Part shown: piece after piece, positions 1 to 24,729 of the stretch
Numbering within the stretch: position 1 is the stretch's first letter
Layout of the letters: each line of letters starts with the position of its first letter
Assembly: GCA_963995525.1 (NCBI GenBank)
Contig: OZ023205.1
Coordinates: forward strand, 63,623,344 to 63,687,343
Reading direction: 5' to 3'
Origin: Escarpia spicata
Lineage: Eukaryota > Annelida > Polychaeta > Sabellida > Siboglinidae
DNA length: 64,000 nucleotides
The notes under the pieces: generated by a model
Told to the model about the DNA's origin: nothing
Database searches by the model: none
Seen by the model: only the letters and a program-made list of their open reading frames with translations
Program-made: the position numbers and the translations under genes

Positions 1-1317
1 AAATATAAATTAGATTGATGCCATAGTAGTCAGCCATTGATTGATCCGTTTCTCCAGCATTGGAGCGATGGCTCTGAAACTGTGCCATTCTGGGTTTACG
101 AATCCCAATACTGTAGAGCTGGTTACCAGCCTTACATGACGCTATATTTCATCCTACTCAGATGGGATGGTCCTACAGTCTCAGATTTACTCGCCAACGA
201 AATGTTCTCGTATGCATCGCCCGGGTTGCACTGTTTGGCTTAGAGGTTCTTAGACACGGACCCAAGAAAACTGAGCACCTTCTGGGCCACTACGAGGGAC
301 ACGATAAATTTTGAATCTTCTAGAAGACGGCCGTACGAGGCTGCATCATTTCGTGATTCCTTCGCCTCTACTCATCTACGGTGTTGATCAGGCGTGGATC
401 TAACAGGACGAAACTGCCCTTTAAGAAAAGTGCCGTTTTCATATCGGGAAAAGACCACTTACAATACGGGGTATCACTCAACGGAATTACTGTTGTGCTT
501 GGAGGAACTACCCGCACCTTTTACTCTGTCCCTTATCCACGCCTTAAACCTGGACACGATCGTTTTCAGGCACGGATCCAGTATTTCGGGAGAAACAGTG
601 CGGGCCAGTTTCTGAAATAAGGCACTTTGACCAATAAATGGGCATGGAATCACCAAAAACTAAAAGTGCACTTTTGTGAATTGTTTTGGGGACAACTGCC
701 CCCCCCCTCATTCCCACACTTCCGCTAACTACAGCACCGAGTAATCAAAGAATTTGTGCGTCAAGGCAGTTTGCACTGATGTATATAGGTTATGTTGCAT
801 GACCTATGACCTTACTTGTCATACTGCGGATCGCAGCGATTTCAAAATTATCGATGGTGATGTCCAAAGTGATTTCGACGGTGAGTTCAAAGAGTATTTT
901 AATGCAGCTAATAGAGCGAGCAGTGGGACCGTGAGAGTGAAAGCAATGCGGAGGTGATGGTGATGAGGATAGCAATTTTGTAAGTGAAAATGGCAGCGAA
1001 GCGTTGGATCCAGGACCGGCAACTGGCGCCCGTGGCCATGCTATGCCTACGCCCCGGCTACAACATGCACAACGCAGCGCACAGTAAATTGTATGTGTGT
1101 ATCAGCTTATTTGACGAGGCGTCGATCATGCTGTTGATGTCGTTGAACGCGAGGCTTGAGAAGGTACAGTTAGTTCTTCTTTTGAGGAAGATATTGAAAA
1201 ATATTTAGTCCTGACAGTATGGCTGTGAGTAGTCGCTGTAAAGAAGAGAGAATGCGGACTCTGTGCACAATTTATACTCTCGAAGGTCATTCATATTTGT
1301 TTTATCAAAGCCTGTTC

Positions 1318-1556
1318 AGGCAAGAAGAAGGACGAGAGGAAGAAGGAGAAGAAGCACGAGAGGAAGAAGGAGAAGAAAAACGAGAGGAAGAAGGAGTGGA
1401 AAGACAAGAAGAAGGAGAAGAAATCGAAAGGAAGAATGAGAGGAAGAAGGAAACGAAGAATAATAAGAAGTACGAGATGAAGATCGAGAGGAAGAATGAG
1501 TGGAAGAAAGAGGGGAAGAAGGAGAGGAAGGCGAGGAAGAAGGAGAGGAAGAAAAT
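1318..1556 (+). repeat. Degenerate (GAA/GGA) purine tract
   Basis: About 240 bases are almost purely A and G on the plus strand, in irregular GAAGGA, GAGGAA and GAAGAA units. The lysine/glutamate-rich frame it opens is a by-product of composition. Such polypurine mirror-like tracts can form triplex DNA. Confidence 0.8.
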
Positions 1557-2770
1557 CAAATACAAAGCGCCCTACCTGTGACCGTAAAGACTAAGGACAT
1601 TGCCCATGGTGACATTTCAACTTGTGCTGAACCATGGCGGCAATATATTCGTATCCCTTCCTTCGTCGAAATATTTCACTGTTGGACAATTTGCTGAGAG
1701 AAACCTGCCCGATCTCCACTCCGCAAAACATATGTCTGCACATCTACAGTAGGCCTAGTTACTTGCATAAATATACTGCGTTCCATTCACCTGAAGTTTA
1801 CGGTGTACACGACGTCGGCACGCCTACGTCACCCAGTTGGTGAAGTCGGGCTGCTTCTTCGGCGTCGAAGAATCCCGTCGATGCTACGGTTCGTTGTTTC
1901 GGCCTACGGGTGAGGGGCCGTGACAAGCAGGGGGCGTGGCATCACACAGCGACATTGTCATATTTGGCCGTTTGCATGATGGGTTATAATTGCATTATTC
2001 GTGATTGAAGTCTTGACCAACCCCACCTGAATTTTATTAATTTTATTTGTAATACTACGAAATGCTCCACACAAACATAAAGTTTGCATATTGTTTTGAG
2101 TATTTTGTACGACTTATCAGCGGATATTATAATAAGCACACCTTTCGAGAAATTAGTTTAAGAGAAAACTCAAAATACACCGTTGGGTCTATGGAGACCA
2201 TTGTGCGGGTGCAACAGTAGGCCTCTACACGTATTATCCCAACTTACCTCCACCCCATATATATCTGGATATCTCCCTCTCAGTTACCCTGCAGCCCCGA
2301 ATGGAGAATTTGTCAGCGGAGTGTCTTGTGAATATAGAGCTGTATTAATGCGTTGTCGCAGCCGGTCCTTATGAGTCACCCATCAGTGACGTAGCGTTCC
2401 ACGGAGGTATGGTGTGTACGAGTCAGCGGAACGAACTCTAACAAATTCCAATATTTGCAACATATTTGTTACAATAATTTTGTATGTTATCTCCCCCCGA
2501 CTTGACAAGGAGAACCGTACAACTAACGTTACGTTGTGCTTAGGAAATTGCTAATTGATTTCTAGTAATTTTACAGACCGTAAAATAAAAATAGGACAAA
2601 CACATTGAGAACTACGAGGGATGAAAATACGTAGTAACTATTTACCGTTTTGTATGTTGCATGATTTGTGCCGATGAAAACGAAGTTTACATTTGTTAAG
2701 AATTTTTCGTTCTATAACTGAAACAAATGTTGAGTGATAAGCAAATGTCATTGGTTACCTTAACGATAAT

Positions 2771-2926
2771 GATGCTGATGATGATATTGATTACGATATC
2801 GACGATGATGATGATGATGATTACGATATCGATGATGATGATGATGACGATATTGATGTTCATGATGATGAAAATGATGACGACGACGACGATGACGACG
2901 ACGACGAAGAAGAAGATGATGATGAT
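2771..2926 (+). repeat. Degenerate (GAT/GAC)n trinucleotide array
   Basis: An imperfect trinucleotide array of GAT units passes into GAC and GAA units toward 2926. The methionine-rich frame across it is compositional. Confidence 0.8.
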
Positions 2927-3684
2927 AAGTACATGTAATTACGTCTCATTGGTAACCACAATTCAGGAAATCCAATCGTCTTGAATCACAACGCATAGAG
3001 TAGGAGGGGATAAAAGCCTCCTCTGTGGTGAAATGCCCTCCCACTCTATAAGACTTGACAATAAGAATGTCGAAATAACCAGATGGTGCTGCATACCAAC
3101 ATATTTATCTGGTTACAACAGGAGTGCATCAGTAACAAAACACGCGATGAGCTGCTTATGTTACCATTCCACCTGCAAAATACACAAAATTATCTTTACA
3201 AAAGTGGGACTATACATAGTAGCCACAAACTTAAAATAAGATTAAAAAAAAACGAATGCATAGAACTATTATTATAGTAGTGATATAAGTGTGCTGTTGG
3301 CTGCAAAATATGAAAGCAATATCAAAGTAAACAAATTATAATATTCTTCAGGGCGTTTTGACTCATTCCCCACATCAAGACTTCCATGAAAGGACTTGAA
3401 ATTTTTTTTTAACTAGACTCAATAAAATGTCGACACAAGGTACGTACCCAATCAATTGAAATATATTATCCATACTACGCAATCAATATTGACCTAAAAC
3501 ACAATCCACATCCACATCCAATATCCCGAAAACTGGGCGTCATGCCCGACTTATTCTAAACGATTATCTGTCTAGGTCAAATTGACTACGCAATTACCTT
3601 TGAATAATTAACTTATGCAAATTATGCACATTTTACGGGGAATGCACGAGAAAATAGTTCATTCAAATAAAAAAGTCATTATTA

Positions 3685-3690
3685 TTTATT
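3685..3690 (-). promoter_or_regulatory. Polyadenylation signal of gene A
   Basis: AATAAA on the minus strand, about 110 bases downstream of the gene A stop. Gene C has the same signal at 54453-54448, about 95 bases after its stop, which supports the assignment. Confidence 0.55.
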
Positions 3691-3800
3691 AGAAATCCCA
3701 CTATTATTGTACGCAAGATATTTAATACATACATATATACTGTTCGAAAGTGTTATTTTTACTGGAATTGTGAAGTATTAGACAAATGCTGCCTGATCTT

Positions 3801-14528
<10,728 letters not shown>

Positions 14529-14940
14529 GGCTGACTTCAGTATGACTTCGACACTGCAACAGTACAACTCTTATTAGTATTATTAGTAGTATTATTCAAT
14601 TTGATTTCCATAACTGATTCTTTAATCGAACAGGCCCTATACTGTAAACTTTGCGATTACAACACTTACAACAACTCGACTTCCCTAGAAAGCATTCAGC
14701 TACAGTGCAATCGGTTCGCGAAAACTAAGCTGCTGAGAAAACAGCTCCCAAGATCTCACGTATTTTAAAATAGTGGTGTATCACATGCATACTCCATGGT
14801 GGCTGTCTTAGAGCGTTGGCATCAACGATACATAGAAATCTGACTGTGTAAGCTGTGTTCATATGACTAACATTCACTCTCTGCAAATTCGTGGAACACA
14901 CAATTCTCATAATCTTTGAACTTCCTGCACATATACATGC

Positions 14941-15000
14941 CTGCTTCATTTTGCCGAAGCCTTTGATGAAGTCCCACCAAATGTCTTCTATCAGAGGTAC
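14941..15000 (+). mobile_element. Reverse-transcriptase scrap upstream of gene A
   Basis: Plus-strand bases around 14945-14990 read HFAEAFDEVPPNVFYQRY, matching the LDFAKAFDKVPH motif-A region of LINE reverse transcriptases. A similar scrap (QLDFAEAFDETP) occurs upstream of gene C near 61180, so both genes carry the same remnant in their 5' flank. Confidence 0.5.
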
Positions 15001-15241
15001 CTCTTACTGGAAAGAGTCAAACGTAACCCATCGGCGAGATGTGTCCATAGCACATGTTTTCCGTCAGAATACTGATACAGATACTGAATGCAAACATTAA
15101 ATCAAACAAGCATGCCAATCTAACCAAACGTCGTGTACGTATCGTCAATACTGAATCCCCATGCTACCGCCGCACAAAGTAAACAACTTGACAAAGAATC
15201 ACACAGAGATGCAAAATGTGTCGGTGTTTATTATTCATGCA

Positions 15242-15268
15242 GTATGTATATATATATATATATATATA
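15242..15268. repeat. (TA)n microsatellite
   Basis: About 13 TA dinucleotides. Confidence 0.9.
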
Positions 15269-15269
15269 C

Positions 15270-18215
15270 GTTCTTAAAAACTGCTTAAAATGGTACTTTA
15301 ACCCAGAATACAATTTTACGATATATGAAGTTACCCAACCTACACAGGCAAAAGTCTTATGCCCATCCCGTTCATTACGTGCTTAGAAAATTTTGCTCCA
15401 TATTTGTTTGCAAGCCCATACCTGTATTACAAATCTTGAATATGACTGCATGATCTAATTTGTCAGTTGTTATAAATTAGATTCCTTTGAATTAGGAGAA
15501 TTCCTACCTTGCAACTAATCCATTGGTGGGTGTATGTGACTCTTACTCACAAACGTTTGACGGTCCGTCATGAAATTAATAACCAATTCACGACCAGTGT
15601 CCACGTATCGCTGCGCAGTAAACACCTGACTATGCTGCCACGTCTCTTCGGTACGCTCCAGTAAGCAGATTCAATGGCTTTTATCAGTCAATGCTGTGGC
15701 ACAAATAGCTGACGTAAAAACAAACAAAACCACGAGCTTGACGCTGGCGCTGGAACGGTTTTAATACAGGGTTTTAATATTGGGCTGAACAGGAGCGCCA
15801 GCACCACTCCGTTGTCGGAATATTACAACGGAAGACGGGATGAGGGGTGTGGGAGGTGCCGTTGAATATGTTTTGTGGTGATAATCAACATCACCGCTCA
15901 CAAATATGTCCCACTCTCCAGAATCCTCCAATTCCACCCAAAAATGTACCCGATCCCTAAATACTGGGAACTAATCCTATATCCAGCCCCCCATCGAAAT
16001 GTTGGGAGACTCGGCCCCCCAAGCCCCTCATCTCTGGTTCCGGCGCCCTGTGCGTGAGCTACACATTCCAACATATATAATGATTATAATCCCCTATACA
16101 CTCCCGTGACGTGCCCCGTGCCGAACACGTCAACTTATTCACAATGTATAGTAACCGATGTATTGTTGATGGTTCAACACAGCAAGATTTAAGCCTACTA
16201 ATCACATATTAATCATGATATTGCCGTCAATATTGTAACAAATAGAACTGTGTACCTCCCGCTAGCCCACAAATGCACAATGTAAAATGTGTTCTTTGTC
16301 AAGATGGCTCCAATCAGAAATGCACCACAATTATAGTGAGGTCACCAGACCCTCAGTCATTTCAAGTTGTTGTAGAAGTTTACTTTTCAGTACATCAAAG
16401 TGTGATGTGTCTGTGGATTCAAAATAAAGAGTAGCAACTTGTATGTTGTATGTAGTTTGTGCGTTGACACAGCCAAGTTTATTAAATCAAGAAAATTAGA
16501 TAATTGTTGTACTAGAATAATTTTATAACCTGGGTACACATGGATAGTAGAACTGGCTTGCCTCTTGAATATAGAATCGCCATTGTTGCACGAGCGAGTT
16601 TTATAGTAATATCATGCTGGCTACTGGTCTACAAGTTCCAAACAGATCAGCATCATGTCCATCCGACCACACCGAGACTTGAAATTCAAGCTATAGTTGA
16701 CACACTGAAGCCTTTTCGCACCTTTATTCTTTTCTCTCGATAACCAGAATTATGTCCGGTGGATTCCACTTTTCATTCGAGAACTCGATGTATTTCTTCC
16801 GAGCATGCACGATGGGTGAGACGCGGGTCAGTAGACGATAACGAGAAGTATTTGACGGTTCTCGACCATAACGACTGGCCAAACGACTGGCAAAGGGACT
16901 GTGCGATGTGATAGGCATTACTCAGCACCTGTCAGAATGCTAGACAGGGGCTGGCCCGGAGATCAGCAGAGTAGTTGGAGAGTTTACCAGTGATAATAAC
17001 GAAGACCACCTTACGAATTTATTTGAAACTTTGATTAATAGTGAATGTCATTTTGAAAAAGAGCTTGAGGAACTTACGTTGGAAAACAAGGTGTGCGTTT
17101 CGCATGTGTGTGAGCTTGATTCGAAGGGATAGGAGTAACACGACTGATTCATGTACAATTCGAAAGCCTAGTATTTGACCACACCACTCAAGCGAAACAA
17201 CGTATCCAATAACAAAGCTAGCAGAAAACTATAACGACCAAGAGGAGAATCCAGCACATCGCAGATCACGTTAACTAGTACGGTCAAGCTTTCATTATAA
17301 GTGAGAGCAGAGAAGAAGAGTTGGGGGAACTTGTTCTATTCGGGCATGAATCCCCCCCCCCCCCCCCCCCCACCTCCTGCTTTGTCCAGTCAAGGGAACC
17401 GCAACGAAAGCTGACTTTTGGAATGCATTCTCGGAACCAGTAAAGTCTCACTTGTGTGTGACCGGATTCTTACAACGTTTTGTTATCAAAGGTGGAGCAC
17501 TGATCCACTCATTCGCCAACTAGACGAATCGCTTTGTTTCTGAGACAAACTGTTCTAACTGTTATGTGGATTACATGTTTAATATGCGAAGCATGCTATG
17601 ACACAGCATACAAGCAGGACAAACTCAAGCAGTACACCGTCCAAAATTACATGTTTTATTATTTTGTAATGAGAAACAACCATTAACATTACAAGATGTT
17701 ACGATTTTTCGCAAATAATATCAATATAGTTGCATATACGCACATAATACATAACCTAATAGTCACTACTAATATTGCTCTGACATGATAGCAAAAAGCA
17801 TGCAACATTAGTTACTTTCTCCCATATAGTATCAATAATTTTTTTGCTTGGCAGGAGTTCGGGGTTCCTTTGCATCTTAATATAGGTTAGGCGATCTATA
17901 TAGCTAAATTGATTGGCATTGGCTAAGGGTAGAAATAGTTAGGAAAATTATCGTGAAAATTATGTTATTTTGCAAATATGGCTGCCTGCACGGAAACATT
18001 GAATAAACATAAAAATTGCTACTCCAAATTTCGAATCCATTGAGACATAATATATTGATGTAGGATGAACGATTCAGACGTTAGGGCCGGTTCAGAATTG
18101 ATGCTTAAATGTGCTCTCCACGGCCCCCCCAGGAGGAAGACCTTTGTAACTTCGGACCAGAAATGTTATTTATGCTCCAACCTATCAGGCGGTACAGAAA
18201 AATAAACTTGTACAA
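15270..18215. other. Intergenic stretch with no recognised gene
   Basis: Short frames only, none with family motifs. A run of about 20 consecutive C lies at 17351-17371. Nothing else distinctive was seen. Confidence 0.5.
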
Positions 18216-18217
18216 CA

Positions 18218-19640
18218 AATTAATCTTTGATGTGGCACTTTATTGAAAACGTTCTGAAAATCTAAGTAGATGATATCTACCCATTTAGTGATATCATCCA
18301 AATACATAGCAAATTTGCTAAGCATGACCTCGCTTTTAGAAACCCATGTTGAGATGGGTTCATAAAGTTTAGTTTAACAAGGAAATCCACCATGTGATCT
18401 TTAATTAGTCTTTCTAATAATTTACAAATCACCGATGCTAAACTCACTGGTCTATAGTTATCTGACTTGTTTCTGCAACCATTTTAAAATAACGATATAA
18501 TGTTAGCTTCTTTCCATTAAAACAAAACACACCTTCATATAATTTCAAGTTGAAGCCTGTTCCAAGCGGCATGCTAATTAATTCTACAATTTCCAATGGT
18601 AGTTTGAGTGGAATCCCATCCATTCCAGGTGGTTTATTATCCTTCATAGCCCTTATTTTCTTAGCTACAATTTCCGGGGTTATAATTAACTGTCCTAAAC
18701 AGTCTAATTTCAGTTGTACCTTGGTTAAATGCTTCTTTATCAATGTTGTAGCCTTCATAATTTTCAGTACGTCTATATGACTTCCACACAATGTGTTTGT
18801 ACTTAATTTCTCTAATGGCTTCTTTCGATCAGTGTTTCTTTGTGGACCGTTTGCCTTGTTTTTATTTTTTATACATATACATACATTTTATACATTTATC
18901 GACGATTCACTTAATTTCACTCTTAAAGATATTCCAGCATTCTGTTGCTGTGTTATTCCTTTTTGAAAATTTCTCCTGTACTACTTGTTACAATTCCTTT
19001 CTCATTTTACTTTGATGGTAAAGTTTATCTGGTTGTGATCGCAACTCCTAAGTGGCTCACATATCTTGACATTGTCAACTAATTCATTCTGTGAGGACAA
19101 AACTATGTCTACCACTTTCTCACCCATGGTTGTTATTAGCATATGTTGAGAAAGGAAACTATCTTGTACTAAAACTAAAAACGTGTTGTTCTCACTCCCG
19201 AACTCTGTAGAGACTTCCATAATATACGATCACGGTTAAAATAATGTAGTTCCGGTTATTCACATCCATTGTAGCGTGTTGTACTTTTTCAATCTCTTCT
19301 ATGCTTATGTTTGGACTTCGATAAACTAACCCAACCGATAAAGTTGAGTTTCCTGTAACTATGTTACACTGACCAGCTTCTTCGCAATCTGCTTCCTTTC
19401 TAATTTTATTTCGTGAGCCTGGATAGATTCTTTAATATATAAAATATATCCACCTCTCTTTCTTCCTATTCTATCATTCCTAAACATTACATATCCTGTC
19501 AGTCCCAATTCGGCTTCTGTTATAACGCTGGTGGCCCATGATTCGGTTACACCTATCATGTGAGTGTCAGTATCTTCTACCATAATATTTAGTTCGCCTC
19601 TTTTGTTTACTATGCCCTTGCATTTAAACAAACGCATTTA
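18218..19640 (-). mobile_element. CR1/Rex-like LINE copy 2, internally deleted
   Basis: Nearly collinear with the LINE at 21170-23600, but it includes a more 5' endonuclease part (minus strand from 19637: MRLFKCKGIVNKRGELNIMV, then GVTESWATSVITEAELGLTG, then NDRIGRKRGGYILYIKES). It ends abruptly at 18218, equivalent to about 22258 in the other copy, so the RT palm and C-terminus are absent. About 250 bases are also missing internally around 18715, where the equivalents of 22763 and 23018 are joined. It lies just outside the left LTR of the Gypsy element. Confidence 0.8.
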
Positions 19641-19972
19641 TATCCAGCTTCAGAACACTTGCCATATCAACATTTATTTAATAATAATGTTAGTAATCTA
19701 GTTAGCGATTCAAAATAGTTTAGTGAACTATGAGAAAAATAGTTTTACTGTGCACAAACATTACACCCGTCAGCCTGCTATAGAATCTGGGCCTCGTGAA
19801 CTGGCTGCGTTTGATCGGTTTCTTCGTTCCACGCAAGCGAATTTAACGCGGTAAATGGGTCACGATTCTCGGCTTGAGAAAACGGATTGGTGCGGCTAGT
19901 GGGAAAAAGCTTCACTGCCTTGCCAACATAAATTATTATAACCAAACATAACAATGATGTTTACATGTGAGT

Positions 19973-20346
19973 TACGTAAGAACCGGAGAGGTAATGGTGC
20001 TCTTGTTTTGCGTCAATACGACTACGTGAACCGCCGCAGGGCGTGCGTGACTCAATTTACTAGTGATTAAGTGGGGGTGATTTTCAACGTTTGAGTTCAC
20101 CACGTGGTATACCCGATAAGCACGAGGTGATTGGAACGCAGCTTTACTTTGTGAGACTTTCCGACAATGCGTGCAACAACAAACACCTGTGAGGTGTTGC
20201 GTGGGGTTAGTATAAGTAGGAATGGCAAACGACAACTTCTAGTTAACACATGTATTCACCAGCATATTACAAAACTATAACCCACCTCCAAGTACACGGA
20301 CAAATCAGCACGACAAACGGGTAGCCGGAAACGGGAATACACTTCA
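19973..20346 (-). repeat. 3' LTR of the Gypsy element
   Basis: Matches 28004-28353 over its length, best in the segment with CTTCTAGTTAACACATGTAT and GTATTCACCAGCATA. Ends resemble TG...TA/CA. Divergence from the 5' LTR, including small indels, indicates an old insertion. No clear target-site duplication could be read. Confidence 0.75.
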
Positions 20347-21169
20347 GCTCCCTTTTGTTTTACTTCAAAAAGTAATTGTTCTCACATTGTGTCTGTTTAA
20401 CGATTGTTTTCTGCAAAATTTTCCTGAGCGCGTTTGCACTCTCCTGGCCAATTGGGTTTAGTATGCCCATTGATCTGGCAGGTGCGAACACAACACACAG
20501 ACTATTTCTTCACGTAGTCTTTCATCCATGCTGGTTCTACCCTGGCACGCACTGGGCGCGCAGACGGCAGAGCAAGATTGTCATGCCTCTCCCTCCGTCA
20601 GCATTTCTTCCTCATCTCCGACATCTGTGTCGACGACAACGGGCATCACCACACGTCCTTCGTCCATCTCCGTGCTGCTATTCAGCTTCTTCATATGTGC
20701 AATGTTTTTTCTCCTCGAATCTCTTTATCGAATTTGCATTTGCCACTACAACTCATCCAAGAGTTCTGTCACAAAGTGGTTTGTGTAGAATTTAATTAGG
20801 CTTTAGAACAGCGGTTTTGTTTACAAAGTATTGTGCTGCCATCTCCGGTGTGTATTGTCGCTGAGGTATACGCTGGTGCCCTCTGGCGATTAAGGCGTGT
20901 AACGTTTTAACTGCCGACGAGTCAGATTTAATTAATTTCATTTGTAGCGTTCACCACTAATGTTATAGTTATGTATACCAAATTTGGTACCACTAGAAAT
21001 TATTTGACATGACTGGTAATCTGGTGACCTTGCAAACTACTTATGTTGTGGTTATAAGAAGATTATATTATGAACTTATAATAGTTGTTTACAGAATTGT
21101 AGGTGTGAAAAACACTAGGGTCAAACCTAGGTTATTTAACAAGATTTAACAAGATTGCCACCCAGAGAA

Positions 21170-23600
21170 TTAACTCTAGGTGGCAGGTGGACAAGGAAGC
21201 CATTTGGCTTATCGAGAGTCCGACCCTTTTATCTATGTGTATCCCGCCCGTCTGAGGTATGTGTGGATTTTATTTTTAAACATATTCATGCTACTAGCAC
21301 CCACACTATCAGCAGGTAATCTGTTCCATTCATTTACAGTCCTTTGTGAAAATGAAAACTTTCTTATATCCAATCTACTCTGCTTCTTTGCTAATGCAAG
21401 TTCATGTCCTCTGGTCCTTCTATCTTTCTTAGCTGAGAAAAAAATATTTCTATCAATATTTTCATAACCCTTCAATATTTTAAACACTTCTATCTGATCT
21501 CCTCTCAATCTCCTGGTCTCTAGTGTTGTTAAACCGCATTTTTTAGGCGTATTTCGTAACTAAGATCCCTCAGTTTTGGTATCATTTTAGTTGCTCTCCT
21601 CTGCACTCTTTCTAGCATATCTATGTCCTTCCTGCGATATGGCCTCCACGCTTGAATACAATATTCTAAATGAGGCCTAACTATTGTTTTGTACAGCGGT
21701 ATTATTAGCTCTTTTTCCTTATACGTTATGTTTCGCTTAATTAATCCAAGGATTTGATTTCCCTTTGAAGCTGCAATTCCGCACTGCTCTGAAACCTTCG
21801 TATCAGCACTAATGGTTAACCCTAAGTCCTTTTCTTTTACAGTAGTACTTAGTACAGTACCCCCCATTGTATATTCTACTTCTTCGTCCCCATGTCCTGT
21901 GTGGAGGCATTTACATTTCCAAAAATTGAACAGCATTTGCCACTTTTCAGACCATTTGATCAACCTGTCAAGATCATCTTGTAAATGCTGTCTATCTCCA
22001 TCACTTTTAATCCTTCTAAACACTTTTGTATCATCCGCAAATTTCAACACCTTGCTTGTTATTTCATCATCCAAATCGTTGATATATATTAAGAATAATA
22101 TAGGACCTAATACTGATCCCTGTGGTACCCCACTCAATACCGATTTCCAGTTTGAAGCCTCCCCATCAACTACTACACGTTGTCTTCTGTCAATCAGCCA
22201 TTGTTCTATCCAGTTTATTATACCATTTCCTATGCCATGGGCCTTTAGTTTAAGCAGTAATCTTTGATGTGGTACTTTGTCGAAAGCTTTTTGAAAATCG
22301 AAGTATACGATATCTACAGGTGATCCCTCATCTACCCACTTAGTGATGTCTTCCAAAAAACATAACATATTTGTTAAGCATGACCTCGCTTTAAAAAAAC
22401 CATGTTGAGATGGGTTTATCAAGTTTCGTTTAACAAGAAAATCCACCATGTGATCTTTAATTAGTCTTTCTAACAATTTACAAATCACTGATGTTAAACT
22501 CACTGGTCTATAGTTCTCTGACTTGTTTCTCGAACCTTTTTTGAATAACGGTATAATGTTTGCTTCTTTCCATTCTAAAGGAACCACTCCCTCTTCTAAT
22601 GACAAGTTGAAAACTGTTGCAAGCGGTATGCTAATTTATTCTACAATTTCCAATAGTAGTTTGGGTGGAATACCATCCACTCCAGGTGATTTATTATCCT
22701 TCATAGCCCTTATTTTCTGAGCTACCATTTCCGGGGTTACAATTAATTGTCCTAAATAGTCTGAATCTGCCCCCTTGAACTTAGCCTCTGGTACTGGCAG
22801 TGAACTAATATCTTCCCTGGTAAACACTGAACTAAAGTACTCATTCAGGTCTTCTGCCATTAAGAATCCCTCTGATATTATATTTCCAGCACTATCTTCT
22901 AGAGGACCAACTTTATCTTGAACTTTCTGTTTGCTTCGAACATACGCATAAAAACTCTTGCTGTCATGTTTTATATTACTAGCTAATTGTTGTTCATAGC
23001 TTCTCTTTGAATTTCTAATTTCAGCTGAAGCTTGGTTAAGTGCTTCTTTATAACTGTTGTAGTCTTCATCATTTCCAGTACATCTATATGACTTCCACAT
23101 CTTTTGTTTGTACTTAATTTTTCTAATGGCTTCTTTCGATAAGTGTTTCTTTTTGGACCGTTTTCCTTGTTTTTTGAAGGGTACAAATTTATCGACTATG
23201 CACTTAATTTCACTCTTTAATATATTCCAGCATTCTGTTGCCGTCTTATTTTTCAGTGTGTTATTCCAGTCTATCTTTGCAAAATATTTCATCATGTCCT
23301 TATACCTTCCTTTGTGGAAATTTCTCCTATACTGCTTTTTACTATTCCTTTCTGATTTTACTTTGATGGTAAAATGTATCTGGTAGTGATCGCTACTCCC
23401 CAGTGGCTCACATATCTTGACATTGTCAACTAATTCATTCTGTGAGGACAAAACTATGTCTAACACATTCTCACTCCTGGTTGGTTCTAGCACATGTTGA
23501 GAAAGGAATGTATCTTGAACTAAAACTAAAAACTTGTGGTCCTCACTCCCCATACTCTGTAGAGATTTCCATTGTATATGCCCGTGGTTTAAATCCCCGA
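21170..23600 (-). mobile_element. CR1/Rex-like LINE copy 1 inserted in the Gypsy element
   Basis: On the minus strand the end of the endonuclease (from 23553: LSQHVLEPTRSENVLDIVLS, then EPLGSSDHYQIHFTIKVK) leads through a basic linker to the reverse transcriptase in a 358-codon frame from 22605: NYRPVSLTSVICKLLERLIK, VYFDFQKAFDKVPHQRL, SGVPQGSVLGPILFLIYIND, KFADDTKVF. The C-terminal block is FSQRTVNEWNRLPADSVG near 21350. Only a few frame changes (near 22630 and 21520), so it is younger than its Gypsy host. The 5' end is truncated within the endonuclease. Confidence 0.85.
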
Positions 23601-23639
23601 ATATGAATAGAGTACGTGTTTTTTTTTAATTATGGATTA

Positions 23640-24720
23640 ATTCGTGAGAGTTGGAATGTACGATGAACATTGTGGTATCCGGCTCGATACAGGGAATCCA
23701 GTTATATTAATTATGTAAGTAATTCACGTTAGTTACAGATTGAATGAGCATTTATATAGCCAAACGGTTAGCTGGCAAAATCTATTTTAAACTCAGCAAG
23801 TTAAACGGTTTCGGAAGACGGTTTCTGAAGCGACTTTAATTTGTTTTAAGTGTCGTAATTGGTCAGACTAACTTCCGGCCATCAAGCTATATAAGGGCAG
23901 GACGGCCATTCGAGGCCAGACGAACATTTGAGCAGAAGAAACTGTTACACTCTCCTCTCCAGGAATTGGGCCGAAATGTGTGTCCGCCCAACGCCTGTAG
24001 TAAATACTTCTACGATTTCAACAGTACTGATTAGTTGTGAGACGCTGCACTTCTCACGCGTTGAAGAAGACTGAGCGATAACCGTCTGCAATTCCGTTTT
24101 GACGTGATCTTCGAATGCGAGGCCACCGCCGTTTCGTCTGCTAGCGACTGTCAATTAGGCATAGCCATTCCACCGGGCTATAGCTCATCTGTCGTAACAC
24201 GGACTCCGTGACAGACCTACTCGACATCGTCGACGTCGTGACATCGTTTCCGTGTTGTTGCCGGGTGTTTCGCATGGGATCGACAAGCCAAATCTACCGT
24301 CTACTTTATCGCCCGAGTCGCCTGCTTTCGTCTACGTGAATTCGTTCGCCGAACGCCGAGCGACTTTCGTCCTGACATCTCGCCGAACGCGACCGAGGCG
24401 AAAGTTGACATTCGCACATCACGAGACTTTGGTTACAGTTCATAGACTTTACAACGGTGTATACCTGTCTTCATGTAAGTGACCAGCTGTTTAAATTGTC
24501 TCCCATGTAAATTCGTATTTGGACGCATACTCGTCGAGTATAATGTATGGTCTTATAAATATAATGTCATAGCAGAGTAACGGTTGGCCAACTATCACTG
24601 AACCGAATATATCTATGTTGTTGTATTAAAGGGAACGCCAGTTGGCTTCTCGTACATACATATCTGATATCACGTTATGTCTCTCGTTCACTCCGAATCC
24701 TACTGCACCTGAACCTTTAA
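23640..24720 (+). mobile_element. LTR-like block (possible solo LTR) in plus orientation
   Basis: This block has no reading frame of note and interrupts the Gypsy integrase. It carries a promoter-like CTATATAAGGGCAGGACGGC at about 23888-23907 and, far downstream, ATTAAAGGG near 24625. That layout resembles the U3-R-U5 of an LTR. Precise ends and target duplications could not be settled, so it may be another kind of insertion. Confidence 0.3.
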
Positions 24721-24729
24721 CTTGCTATG

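Larger units (their letters stand above)
1..3800. other. No gene recognised; AT-rich flank with simple-sequence patches
   Basis: No open frame here shows a recognisable protein family or a believable exon structure. The visible structure is a purine-rich tract at 1318-1556, a GAT-type trinucleotide array at 2771-2926 and a C-run near 702-709. The AATAAA of gene A lies at 3690-3685 on the minus strand. Confidence 0.6.

Noticed and set aside
1219..1581. Lysine/glutamate-rich 120-codon frame
   Set aside because: Purine-tract composition; no conserved domain or splice context.
20376..20795. 139-codon plus-strand frame
   Set aside because: Overlaps the minus-strand Gypsy integrase tail and polypurine tract; no family resemblance in plus orientation.
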